Below, piece after piece: positions 52,653 through 61,460 of a stretch of 64,000 nt of DNA. Position 1 is the stretch's first letter. Each line of letters starts with the position of its first letter. Where the stretch lies: assembly GCF_023715485.1 (NCBI RefSeq), contig NZ_JAMBOF010000008.1, forward strand, positions 124,001-188,000. Direction: 5' to 3'. The DNA is from Mesobacillus subterraneus (GTDB lineage Bacteria; Bacillota; Bacilli; Bacillales; Cytobacillaceae). The notes beneath the pieces are model-generated. The model did not search any database, was not told the DNA's origin, and worked only from the letters and a program-made list of their open reading frames with translations. The position numbers and the translations under genes are program-made.

Positions 52653-53468
52653 TTATATATATTGATGATTAAATCTGAATGTAAGTTTTATATTCAAGTC
52701 GGTTCCGTCAACGGAAATTGCATTGTCACTCGGGTACAAGAACATTTTTTCAATCGGTCCTGTCAATGCAGATAAAGTAGGAACTCCGTTTATCCTGACC
52801 GTGTATCTTTCCACATCAATCTCCATTGGAACCAATGCAGGCGCAGAAATAGAACCGAATGAAAATTTTTGAGCGTTATACTGCATTGTCAATGAACTAG
52901 CTGTACCACTTATTAAAATCAAGGGTTTTACAGAAACAAGACCATCATTGATGATGTTTATAGTCGTTGGAGCTGTTATATCATACACATATTGAGAATC
53001 AAGGGATATGTCAGCTGTAAATGGAATGTCTGAATCCCATGAGATTTCATCTGTTGGTACAATGAAGTTCGCCATTGGCTTATGAGCAATCAAACTTAAA
53101 CTAAACTGCCCTGTATGAATCGCCCTCTCCACATCAACCTTGCCAGCCACCTTCACTGAATAATACTTATCAGGCTCATAGTCGAACGATAAGCGTATCT
53201 CCCTTGGCTTACCATAGGCATCCATTAAAAAAGCTACAAACGCTCTTAATTTGCGTTGCAGCTCATATCGGTCATATTCGATAACCGCAAAGGGAAGGTT
53301 AAAAGGTCTGCTTCCCCATTCAGAGCCGAAATCCCATTCACCGGGCATTCCGGGGATTGTCATGGTTCGATTACGCATTTCAGGAGTGGCAGGGTGGTAG
53401 TGGTCTTTTAGGAACACTAAGCCAAATTCATCAGGTGAATAACCGTCTAGTTTAACCAAATACCACAC
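52653..53468 (-). CDS. Distal tail protein (Dit family)
   Basis: A 271-residue siphovirus tail protein: N-terminal ring domain (MWYLVKLDGYSPDEFGLVFL, TIPGMPGEWDFGSEWGSRPF, NLPFAVIEYDRYELQRKLRA) and a C-terminal galectin-like half. It overlaps the tape measure end by 17 bp. Forms the hexameric hub at the tail end. Confidence 0.85.
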   Translation of the reverse strand: MWYLVKLDGYSPDEFGLVFLKDHYHPATPEMRNRTMTIPGMPGEWDFGSEWGSRPFNLPFAVIEYDRYELQRKLRAFVAFLMDAYGKPREIRLSFDYEPDKYYSVKVAGKVDVERAIHTGQFSLSLIAHKPMANFIVPTDEISWDSDIPFTADISLDSQYVYDITAPTTINIINDGLVSVKPLILISGTASSLTMQYNAQKFSFGSISAPALVPMEIDVERYTVRINGVPTLSALTGPIEKMFLYPSDNAISVDGTDLNIKLTFRFNHQYI

Positions 53469-55419
53469 CGCCTTTCCTTGCTTGCATTTTCGTTTTTGCG
53501 CCCAGCAATATGCTTATATCGTCAATGGTTTCCTCAGCTATTACACGACCGTTTAAGATTGATTGAATGATAATAGGCTGTCTTACAGTTTCCTGTTGAG
53601 TCATCGCTCTTGAATCATTAGCTGAATGAATCTTCGTATTTTTCGGAAGCTCAACAATTTCTGGTCCGTGTTCTCCAACCCACGTTGCACCGCCTCTGAA
53701 ATTGCTTGTGCCTGTGTAGTTTCTGCCTATGTTGTAATCACCTGTGGACACTCGCCTTTCTTCCACAGTAACAGTTTTCTTCTTGGCTTCCTTGTTGTTC
53801 CATCTACCTAGCCAATCAAGAGCTAGTTTAATTGCGCTTGTCACAGCATCGAAAACATCTACCACAAATTGAATCGCCTCAACTACTTTCTCCATGTTTT
53901 CAGAAATGGCTTTTTTAATTGCCGGCATATGAGGCTCAATCCATTCCCACAATTTCTTTAGGGCAGGTAGCAGTAAATTTTCAAAAATACCCCAGGCGAT
54001 TTCGACTACATTTTTTATAACGGTGAAAGCTGTTTCGATGATGCTTTTAATTTGTGGCATATGTGCTTGTACCCAACCATATACAGAAGCGAGGATAGGT
54101 AGCAAGTTGTTTTTGAAGAAAGACCACGCATTTCGTACTACTTCTGTAATTTTGTTAAATACTTGCTGAACTGTCGCTCGGATCGTTGGCATGTGGCCCA
54201 TAACCCAATTAAACAAATCCTTAAAAATAGGAAGCAAGTTAGTTTTAAAGAAGTTCCACGCAGTAGATACCACTTCAATAACTGCGTTGAATACATCCAG
54301 AGCCACCTCTTTTACTATTGGGAAGTAAGAAGAAACAGTGTCGTAAATTTTTTTGATGTAGTCAACCAAATTCCAAAGGAAATTATTAATAGCAACCGCT
54401 TTTTCCAATCCGAAGTTATCAACAAACCATGTCATATCTCCGGTTCCAAGCATCATGTCATAAACCGCTTTTAGACCATCACCCATAAAGCCTATAGCAT
54501 CTGATATAGCAGTAACTGTGTTCACAAGTGGGGCAGGAAATATTTCGCTTAATGCCGCTTTAAGGCCTTTATCCTTCAATGTGCTGGAGAATCTTTCGAT
54601 GATTGGCATAATTGCGCTTAAAGTGCCTTTCAGCCGCTCGAAAGCCCCTTTCATCAATTCTCCGCTAATCATGGAAAGGTTATCTTTAAGAGTACTCATC
54701 ATACCAGTGAGTGTCTTACTCTGCTTTTCTGCTGAGCCTTCCACACTTTTAGCGATTTTGTCAAAGGCTTTCAGGTATATGTCAGAAGTTAATTTCCCTT
54801 GGCTAGCCATTTTCTTTACATCGCCAACAGTTATACCCAATTGCTCTGAAATGGCTTTGTAAATCGGAATACCTCTGTCTTGAAGCACATTCAAGTCCTC
54901 TGTGTAAGCCAATCCAGCCTGACGAACCTGTGACATTTGGCGAGTTAATTCCTCTGCTTCATGTGCTGGAATATTAAATGCACCGGATATGTCGGCTACC
55001 TTGGTTAATTCATCAAATAAGGCTTTCCCCTCTAGTCCGGCATTGTGCATATACTTCGCCATCATATCAACTTGACCAGTCTCAAATTGAGTATTTTTGG
55101 CAAACTTTCCAATGTCGGAAAGCATGGCTTGAGCTTCTTTTTGTGTACCTAGAAGCGTTTCCCATGCAACTGCGCTGTTTTCCATCATGGAATTATAGGC
55201 GATACCTGTTTTCCCAATGACTCCGCCAAGTGCCAGAAGTCCAGCTCCTGCTGCTGCTGCTCCTGCTACTACTGCTGCCCCCATCATTCCACCGGCTGAC
55301 TTAAAGAATCCACCTAATCGGCTTCCTGTTCTTTCACCTTGCCTATCGATGTTTTCTAGTCCTCGTCTTGCTTGATCGTCGTGTAAGGCTATCGTACCGA
55401 AGAGCCTAAAAAGTTCCAA
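53452..55419 (-). CDS. Tail tape measure protein
   Basis: A 655-residue protein. The N-terminal coiled part and Ala/Gly-rich hydrophobic segment (GAAVVAGAAAAGAGLLALGG) precede the TP901-type core (GKFAKNTQFETGQVDMMAKY). Residues 387-518 are three 44-residue repeats, each starting AW.FF..LLPI. The C-terminal GATWVGEHGPEIVELPKNTK is typical. Its length sets the tail length. Relatively short, so a short tail is expected. Confidence 0.92.
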   Translation of the reverse strand: MELFRLFGTIALHDDQARRGLENIDRQGERTGSRLGGFFKSAGGMMGAAVVAGAAAAGAGLLALGGVIGKTGIAYNSMMENSAVAWETLLGTQKEAQAMLSDIGKFAKNTQFETGQVDMMAKYMHNAGLEGKALFDELTKVADISGAFNIPAHEAEELTRQMSQVRQAGLAYTEDLNVLQDRGIPIYKAISEQLGITVGDVKKMASQGKLTSDIYLKAFDKIAKSVEGSAEKQSKTLTGMMSTLKDNLSMISGELMKGAFERLKGTLSAIMPIIERFSSTLKDKGLKAALSEIFPAPLVNTVTAISDAIGFMGDGLKAVYDMMLGTGDMTWFVDNFGLEKAVAINNFLWNLVDYIKKIYDTVSSYFPIVKEVALDVFNAVIEVVSTAWNFFKTNLLPIFKDLFNWVMGHMPTIRATVQQVFNKITEVVRNAWSFFKNNLLPILASVYGWVQAHMPQIKSIIETAFTVIKNVVEIAWGIFENLLLPALKKLWEWIEPHMPAIKKAISENMEKVVEAIQFVVDVFDAVTSAIKLALDWLGRWNNKEAKKKTVTVEERRVSTGDYNIGRNYTGTSNFRGGATWVGEHGPEIVELPKNTKIHSANDSRAMTQQETVRQPIIIQSILNGRVIAEETIDDISILLGAKTKMQARKGGVVFG

Positions 55420-55462
55420 TATTTTCCACCTCTTTTCTAAAAGGCAAATAAAAAAAGCGCAC

Positions 55463-55771
55463 CTAAGTACGCTTCATCATTTTCAATATATCCTCGGCAT
55501 CTTGAATCACTTCGTCATCTGACCGATTATCTTTTTCCCTTTGTGGCTCTTTGATTTTTTGCAAGAATTTATTAAATGGTGTTTCGGATTTCGCTTTGCC
55601 ATCAAAGGTCAGCCATAATTCCCATGCAGCACGGTCAGTATCCTTCTCAATCGCTTTCATTAGCATATCCATGCCATAGTCATAGGGAAGGTTTAACACA
55701 CTGTCAGGGGCATTGTAGCGAGAATAGATAAGGTCCAGATGTTCTACTTCATCAATTTGCCAACTTGCTGA
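55463..55771 (-). CDS. Tail assembly chaperone GT extension (reached by -1 frameshift)
   Basis: The frame -1 to gpG runs open from the slippery site to 55,463 and would add 102 residues (SASWQIDEVEHLDLIYSRYN...MMKRT) to the first 93 of gpG, giving a 195-residue gpGT. A GTG at 55,699 could give a 78-residue product, but it has no good ribosome site. The acidic, W- and Y-containing T domain is typical and binds the tape measure. Confidence 0.82.
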   Translation of the reverse strand, partial: SASWQIDEVEHLDLIYSRYNAPDSVLNLPYDYGMDMLMKAIEKDTDRAAWELWLTFDGKAKSETPFNKFLQKIKEPQREKDNRSDDEVIQDAEDILKMMKRT

Positions 55772-56049
55772 AAAAAACTTTGCAAGCCTTTAATATTCTT
55801 AAAGTCCTCAATCATTTTCGCTGCTTCTTCAAAATCCATTTTAGCCAATTCATCAGGCTTAATTCCCTTTAAATCGGCTAGAAATTCAAGGACTTCTTCC
55901 TCAGCTTCCCCGATGTTTTCCACAAACTTGAAAACGAGATCCGCGCCAAGCTGCTCCTGGGTCATACCGTCTTGCACATCAGGTCGAATGTGCATCTTTT
56001 TAAGAATACGAGATACCGCAAAGGCATCTTTAAATTTTAGATTACGCAT
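55744..56049 (-). CDS. Tail assembly chaperone G
   Basis: A 101-residue protein starting MRNLKFKDAFAVSRILKKMH. The end AGT TTT TTT CAG (55,771-55,779) holds the slippery heptamer T TTT TTT at 55,771-55,777, where ribosomes can shift -1 into the GT frame. It follows the major tail protein and precedes the tape measure, the universal place for G/GT. Confidence 0.88.
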   Translation of the reverse strand: MRNLKFKDAFAVSRILKKMHIRPDVQDGMTQEQLGADLVFKFVENIGEAEEEVLEFLADLKGIKPDELAKMDFEEAAKMIEDFKNIKGLQSFFQQVGKLMK

Positions 56050-56064
56050 GTTTTACACCTTCCA

Positions 56065-56655
56065 TTATGGAGTTACTGCGATTTTCGGCATATATATACG
56101 GAAAGGCGCGCTGCCTAGTTCCACATTGTCTGCTCCGTAATGTCCACGGAAGCGAACCGGCACGACTGTCTCACTCTTATCCTCAGTGCTGATGGAGAGT
56201 CCTTCCACAGATAGAGCGTTGTCGATGACAATGACGATAGGGTCACTCGAACCACTGATGCGACCAACAAAAGCCACGTTGTCAAGGTAATCGGTTAGTT
56301 CAATTTTCCCTTTAGTTGTGATAATGTCATAGTGTGTGTCTGATGTATCAACCTGACCGCCAGCAATTGCAAGAGCAAGGTTTTGCGCTGTCAATTCCTT
56401 TAGATTTACGACTAATTCAGGAGATTCGGAGTCAATGACTGTGTTACCCATTCCGGCTCCTTTAAGGCCATCTACTTCAATTACACGTGTTTCTTGAGCA
56501 AGTGAAAACTCATTACCGCCGCTAGTTGCTCCCAGCAAACTTCCTGTGAAGTCTCCTGTTAATTCGTCATAAGTCACATTTGTGTAAATCGCACCGGCAT
56601 CAAGTAGATAATGAAGTGGTGAATTGCTTGTATAGCCTGTCGTTTGTAATGCCAT
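56065..56655 (-). CDS. Major tail tube protein
   Basis: A 196-residue beta-rich protein (VTYDELTGDFTGSLLGATSG, ELVVNLKELTAQNLALAIAG, SGSSDPIVIVIDNALSVEGL). Matches the siphovirus major tail protein type; it ends 15 bp before gpG. Forms the hexameric tail tube. Confidence 0.85.
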   Translation of the reverse strand: MALQTTGYTSNSPLHYLLDAGAIYTNVTYDELTGDFTGSLLGATSGGNEFSLAQETRVIEVDGLKGAGMGNTVIDSESPELVVNLKELTAQNLALAIAGGQVDTSDTHYDIITTKGKIELTDYLDNVAFVGRISGSSDPIVIVIDNALSVEGLSISTEDKSETVVPVRFRGHYGADNVELGSAPFRIYMPKIAVTP

Positions 56656-56664
56656 TTAATATCC

Positions 56665-57042
56665 CTACCTTTCAAATAGTCTTCCAAGATATATATTTGT
56701 GCGCCTGTTTAAACTCGGATCATCATCCACAACTGGCAATCGCCTGTCGCTGTGGAAGTGAACGAATAATTTTTCAGTGAATATGTTAGCTTCTTTAAAG
56801 CTTGAATGGACATTTTCCATCATCGTTTCGAGTGCTGTCGTATCCGCTGTATTATCCCATCCATCCACATCAAGAGTGAGAAGGCTTAAACCATCTTCAA
56901 GATTTGTAATTTCAAACGAATAAACAAGATAAGGGAATACCGCTGTTTCGGGTGCTCTGAGGAAGTAGACACGAGGATGGATGGCTTTCAGCCGAGTATT
57001 TAATAGTTTTCTAATTTCCAGCATCATCGCCAATATCCTCAC
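56665..57042 (-). CDS. Tail terminator / minor tail protein (DUF3168-like)
   Basis: A 125-residue protein starting MRILAMMLEIRKLLNTRLKA, with the pattern FPYLVYSFEI and LTLDVDGWDNTADTTALETM typical of tail terminators that cap the tube. The first Met-Met region overlaps the HK97-gp10-like gene by 32 bp; ATG at residue 7 (57,024) is an alternative start. Confidence 0.75.
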   Translation of the reverse strand: MRILAMMLEIRKLLNTRLKAIHPRVYFLRAPETAVFPYLVYSFEITNLEDGLSLLTLDVDGWDNTADTTALETMMENVHSSFKEANIFTEKLFVHFHSDRRLPVVDDDPSLNRRTNIYLGRLFER

Positions 57043-57460
57043 TTTCGTCTATTAATCCCATTGCCCTGTTTTCGTTTTCGATTTCTTTAATATACTTTCC
57101 AGCAATTTTTCTGATTTCGAGAATGTTTTCGTAAGTTGTGGAACGAATAATGGAGCGTTTGGGTTGGTTGTGACTTCCGATTTCCTGCTGGGTAGAGTAC
57201 CACGTATCATGCTTCACACCTATCTGCAAATCCGCCTCAATCCGTCTGTTCCAATACTGGAATGCATTAGGAATACGTTTACCGCGTTTCATACCAGGCA
57301 TTTTCCGCGCTTTGTCGAGCATCCTTCTTCTGAGAAGTTTAGCAATATCCCGCAAGGCTCCACGCATTAGCTCTCTCATTGTATATTGCGCTCTGTCCAC
57401 ATTAGAGACATAGGTGATTCCGTTTCTTCTTACCCTGACCACGCTTCTAGGCATTGGCAT
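57011..57460 (-). CDS. HK97 gp10-like tail completion protein
   Basis: A 149-residue, arginine-rich protein with RRRMLDKARKMPGMKRGKRI and WYSTQQEIGSHNQPKRSIIR, a pattern of the HK97-gp10 family that joins head and tail. It starts at the stop of the head-closure gene. Confidence 0.82.
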   Translation of the reverse strand: MPMPRSVVRVRRNGITYVSNVDRAQYTMRELMRGALRDIAKLLRRRMLDKARKMPGMKRGKRIPNAFQYWNRRIEADLQIGVKHDTWYSTQQEIGSHNQPKRSIIRSTTYENILEIRKIAGKYIKEIENENRAMGLIDESEDIGDDAGN

Positions 57461-57780
57461 TACGCATCAACCCCTTGGCATACCAATTCCACCGTTTCAA
57501 AGTCGGCAATATCCTTCGACTTCTTTTGCTTATAATGGCGAATCACCTTATAAGTGTTCCCGTCATGTTCCACTCGTTGTTGACCGTCATAGTCATACAT
57601 ATTCACTGCAAATACAACCTCTGGCCTCATGCCCGCCTGTGCAGCTGCATAGTGCTCTGAACGAGTAACGGATAATTCCTCACACAAAACAACGAGCCTG
57701 GATTCGGATTCGATTAAATCCCCAAGCTCGTTCTCTGTGTAAGATATTCCAATTAAAGTTAATTCATCATCAAAGGTCAT
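57460..57780 (-). CDS. Head closure protein (SPP1 gp16-like)
   Basis: A 106-residue head-tail joining protein: MTFDDELTLIGISYTENELG, VTRSEHYAAAQAGMRPEVVF (a strong family signature) and a beta-rich end. It overlaps both neighbours by a few bases. It closes the portal vertex after packaging. Confidence 0.85.
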   Translation of the reverse strand: MTFDDELTLIGISYTENELGDLIESESRLVVLCEELSVTRSEHYAAAQAGMRPEVVFAVNMYDYDGQQRVEHDGNTYKVIRHYKQKKSKDIADFETVELVCQGVDA

Positions 57781-58076
57781 GGAGTATCACTTCCTGATAC
57801 AGCTTGCACATATAATTCATTCAGTCTGAATTGTAGATGCCTAGGAGTGCCCTCCATGCTGTCACGGTTTTGATACCGCCATGTAACCAGATCCACCACA
57901 AACATTAAATGATGATCTTCATTCGTTACATCAAGAGTTAAACCCTTGACAACTTCCAACTCTTTAGCCACACCTTTTATAATCGCTGCTATATAGGTGT
58001 CACGCACCGTTGAACGAATACCAAGCCTGTCTTTAACCAGGCTCAGTACCGTTGCAAGTTCTTGTTCTAGCATCAC
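57777..58076 (-). CDS. Head-tail connector (gp6-like, GTG start)
   Basis: A 99-residue protein with LATVLSLVKDRLGIRSTVRD and VVDLVTWRYQNRDSMEGTPR, as in HK97 gp6/SPP1 gp15 adaptors. Starts at GTG 58,076 or ATG 58,073, next to the stop of the preceding small gene. Joins the portal ring to the tail. Confidence 0.83.
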   Translation of the reverse strand: MMLEQELATVLSLVKDRLGIRSTVRDTYIAAIIKGVAKELEVVKGLTLDVTNEDHHLMFVVDLVTWRYQNRDSMEGTPRHLQFRLNELYVQAVSGSDTP

Positions 58077-58250
58077 TTATCATCTACTTCCGCAATGACC
58101 GGTTCACCCAGGGTATTATCGGAGCTTGACAATTCTTCGATACGCTCCTTTTTTGCACGTCCAGAGCGAGGGAACTTGTCCCCCACTCTATAAACGTGGT
58201 TTTCGTCCTGGAGATCCGTGAACGCTTTAATTACTTTATATTTAGCCATT
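58077..58250 (-). CDS. Small 57-residue protein between capsid and connector
   Basis: A protein starting MAKYKVIKAFTDLQDENHVY then RVGDKFPRSG and RIEELSSSDN, resembling the short capsid-adjacent proteins with a single SH3-like strand set often annotated as hypothetical in Bacillus and Clostridium phages. It overlaps the connector start closely. The position and an ATG with a TGA-free frame support it. Confidence 0.7.
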
Positions 58251-58274
58251 TCACATCATCCCTTCTAAGTTAGA

Positions 58275-59708
58275 TTAAACCGCAGGAGCCTCAGTGTTAG
58301 CTTCGTCAGGAGCAAATGTCACTGTAGTCGTAGGAGCCGCGCCCATGATATTCATTGCCACGAATCCATTTCCTGAAATAGGACGGCCATCATAACGAGC
58401 AGTTGCTTTATAAACTGTGTTATCCTCAATGAATTGAACATGTTCAGATTGTGCAAAAGTAGATCCAGAACGTTCAGCAAGGATATAGTGAGCACCGTAA
58501 CCACCAACAATATCTCCGTCTGCCATGAACGGAAGGACAACAATATCCCCGCCAATTACTGGCATTGTTCCGTTCACACTTGAAACGATAGCACCCGCAG
58601 CATTAAATTCCACCATTTGTGCCTGGATTTCTGTGTAAGTGTTTTCGTTCATTGCCCAGAACTTTTGACCGTTGCCATAGTTGCCCTTTGCCTTACCGCT
58701 GAAACGTACAAGGTTAGCAAACAATTCTTTAGCATCCGCACCTGTTACCTGTCCGACATTAGTTGCTGAAAGGTTTGACCAAGCGCGTTCATTTGTTCCC
58801 CAGTAAGCAGGCTGGGCAATTTCTGCTAGTCGAGTAACAATACCGACTGGCATTTTTACGCCTGTTCCGTACAGGATTGCCTTGTCAATCGCAAGACCAA
58901 GAGCTTGTCCTAGAGCATCGAAGATTTCATTAGCAAGGTTGAAGTCTGAATCTTCAAGAGTCGCATTACATACAGGGATGTAACCGCCCACTTTGTAGCC
59001 ATCCATTTCAACTTGGTAGAAACGAAGTGCCAATTCATTCAGCTTTGCGCATGCCTCTGTCCACACTGCTTCTGGAATGTCACCGACAATGTTAGTACGA
59101 GAAGTGCCTTTTAGGCCACGAACATTTACTTTATTAATCAGTTTTGAATAACGGTGAAGATTGTCGCGAATCAAGCCAAGAACTGTGTCAGGAATGCCCA
59201 AGCCAGCACCTTCGACTGCACGTTGCTTCATTTGGTTTTCTTTTGGTACGCTTCTTTCACGGATGCTAGTTAAGAAATCCTTTACTTCTTGACGTTCAAC
59301 AAACACAGTTGCTGCAGAACGCTCTTGTCCTTTGAAAAATCCTTTATTCACTTTCATTCGTGTTTCCCCCTCGACAATAATAGTTTTTGTTTGCGTTTCA
59401 GGTGCTGAAGATCGTTGACCATCGTCATTCTTTGGAGCCTGTTGGTTCAATTCTTCAAGCTCGCCTTCAAGCTCTTGAATTTCCGCATCAAGCTTTGATT
59501 TCTTTTCATCGTTTTCCGACTTTTCGCCTTCAAGCTTCTCGATTTCGCCTTCCACAGTTTGAACTTCTTCATCACTGTTGGCTTCCTCGATTGCCTTCTC
59601 CAATTCTGCTGATCTAGTGGTATAAGATTCTTCATTCTTCACTAGCTCAGCAAGCAAGCTTTTACGCTGCTCAATTTTCTTAGCCAGCATGAGTTGTTTT
59701 AATGCCAT
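58275..59708 (-). CDS. Major capsid protein, HK97 fold, with scaffold domain
   Basis: A 477-residue capsid precursor. Residues 1-110 are a charged coiled coil (LEEELEEL-type), the delta scaffold expected to be removed by the protease gene next to it. From about 125 the HK97 fold starts (FVERQEVKDFLTSIRERSVP), with GTGVKMPVGIV and FIEDNTVYKATARYDGRPIS. It overlaps the protease end by 29 bp. Confidence 0.93.
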   Translation of the reverse strand: MALKQLMLAKKIEQRKSLLAELVKNEESYTTRSAELEKAIEEANSDEEVQTVEGEIEKLEGEKSENDEKKSKLDAEIQELEGELEELNQQAPKNDDGQRSSAPETQTKTIIVEGETRMKVNKGFFKGQERSAATVFVERQEVKDFLTSIRERSVPKENQMKQRAVEGAGLGIPDTVLGLIRDNLHRYSKLINKVNVRGLKGTSRTNIVGDIPEAVWTEACAKLNELALRFYQVEMDGYKVGGYIPVCNATLEDSDFNLANEIFDALGQALGLAIDKAILYGTGVKMPVGIVTRLAEIAQPAYWGTNERAWSNLSATNVGQVTGADAKELFANLVRFSGKAKGNYGNGQKFWAMNENTYTEIQAQMVEFNAAGAIVSSVNGTMPVIGGDIVVLPFMADGDIVGGYGAHYILAERSGSTFAQSEHVQFIEDNTVYKATARYDGRPISGNGFVAMNIMGAAPTTTVTFAPDEANTEAPAV

Positions 59709-60267
59709 TGTTTAATCGCTCCCTTAACTTTGATTTTTTTGTTTCGAGCATTCGCTTCTTGTGCTGCTGTGCATCTTGTTGCCGCGCTTGTACAGAAGTT
59801 TGTGGATAAGCTGGGAATGTCACTGGGGACACTTCCTTTAAATCCATATCTAAAACATTGAACTTTACTGAGCCATCATCACGATGTTCAATCTGTTCAT
59901 CAATCGGAATGAATCCAAAGGAACAAGCGTTAATATCCCCGCGTTCAATTCGTGCGTAGATGTCATTGGCTTGCTTATCATTCGGATTGACCTTCACACT
60001 TCCCCACAAGCCCATATCATCGGCTCGTAGTTCAAGGGTGCTGTTGCCTGTCCTACCTAAAACCACCGCTGAATCATGGTTAAATAAGCACCTGATGTCA
60101 TTAGCTCGCAAGCTGTTTGCAACTGCGCTCGGTTTGATTTCCTCAAACATTCCTCGCATCAATTCAGTTTCCTGATTGAATCGAATAAAATAACCTTCGA
60201 TATACTTGGCATCGTTTTCTGCCCGCGTTTTGAAGTCGGTTTTAAAATACATCTCGCGTGTTTCCAC
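59680..60267 (-). CDS. HK97-family prohead protease
   Basis: A 195-residue serine protease of the U35/U9 fold: YIEGYFIRFNQETEL, catalytic His in CLFNHDSAVVLGRT and Ser in ACSFGFIP. It matures the capsid. It lies between portal and capsid, overlapping both. Confidence 0.93.
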   Translation of the reverse strand: METREMYFKTDFKTRAENDAKYIEGYFIRFNQETELMRGMFEEIKPSAVANSLRANDIRCLFNHDSAVVLGRTGNSTLELRADDMGLWGSVKVNPNDKQANDIYARIERGDINACSFGFIPIDEQIEHRDDGSVKFNVLDMDLKEVSPVTFPAYPQTSVQARQQDAQQHKKRMLETKKSKLRERLNNGIKTTHAG

Positions 60268-61460
60268 TAATTATCACCACCCTTCAATTTCTCCTGGTCG
60301 CCTAGTCGGTCAGCCGGGATATAGTTTTCTAAAGCTAATAAATCATTCATGCGATCATCAGGACTTAATCCCATCCAATCGCGCCATTCGTTTCTATCCA
60401 TTGCCATCCTGTCAACCATCTGACCGCCAGCAGTTACCAATTCATTCAAATCATAGGCATATAGACTACGAGAGTTGAATTTGAAATACATAGAATCACT
60501 GATTAATAGCTTTCTGGTCATTTCCTGCTCTAAGCCTTTAGCAATTGGAAGGATGGTTGTATTAATGAAATTGTTGTATTCGTCTTTCTTGTACTCCCCG
60601 ACTCCAAGAAAAAAAGCCGGCACTCCAAAGATGCCCGCCACCGTTCTTTTATCAAGTTGTACTGCATCATTAATCGCCAGGTCATTCAATGACAAAGGTT
60701 TAACCTGTTCGACTTCCAGCAATTCAGCCGGGATAATCCAAGGTTTGCCCGCTTCACTGGATGCAAGAAACTTGTCATATACCTTGTCTCTACCTTCTTC
60801 ACTGGCGAGTTCCGCAGTTGTGGAATCGACTTTCACGATAAGTGATGGCATATACTTGCCACTCATGAAGCTTTTCTTTGTCGCTGTCGCTTGCTTCAGG
60901 TTGTGGGCAATATCTTTCAACACAATCCTGTACCCTTGCCCCATATAAGGCTTATCAGGATTCGGATTGACAACAAAGTGTAAAATTTCGTCGTGCCTAT
61001 ATGCTTTGTTGTTATACTCCACTAAATAGGCATCTGATAAGTCTGTGAATCGAACCTTTGACGGACTGAGAGGAATCAATTCATCAATCAAGCCATCCTT
61101 TAACCTCGGATAAACGACACTATTTCCCTCACCGGCAAGCAGCAACGTATTGACGATGTTATATATCCAATTCTTGCGAGTCATCAATGAATAGGGATTA
61201 ATATCAATCTTTCGTGATAATCCATTCTTTACACGAATATCACCATTATCCGTATTCTCCATTAAGTGAATCGTCATGGATGAAACGAGATCCGCTATTT
61301 TGTGGACTGCAATTTTCACTTCTGGATTGTCGGATAGTTTCGTATAACCAGGAACACACAAAGTATCATACGCATCAGTCGATAAAAACCATCCAGTTGC
61401 ATCCGTGGTTGTCGGTTCGGCTCGTTTATTTAGATTCTTCCACATATCTCTTAGACCCAT
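60267..61460 (-). CDS. Phage portal protein (HK97 family)
   Basis: A 397-residue portal: [60 protein letters not shown] and [20 protein letters not shown]. It forms the dodecameric ring through which DNA enters. It starts directly after terL. Confidence 0.94.
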   Translation of the reverse strand: MGLRDMWKNLNKRAEPTTTDATGWFLSTDAYDTLCVPGYTKLSDNPEVKIAVHKIADLVSSMTIHLMENTDNGDIRVKNGLSRKIDINPYSLMTRKNWIYNIVNTLLLAGEGNSVVYPRLKDGLIDELIPLSPSKVRFTDLSDAYLVEYNNKAYRHDEILHFVVNPNPDKPYMGQGYRIVLKDIAHNLKQATATKKSFMSGKYMPSLIVKVDSTTAELASEEGRDKVYDKFLASSEAGKPWIIPAELLEVEQVKPLSLNDLAINDAVQLDKRTVAGIFGVPAFFLGVGEYKKDEYNNFINTTILPIAKGLEQEMTRKLLISDSMYFKFNSRSLYAYDLNELVTAGGQMVDRMAMDRNEWRDWMGLSPDDRMNDLLALENYIPADRLGDQEKLKGGDN

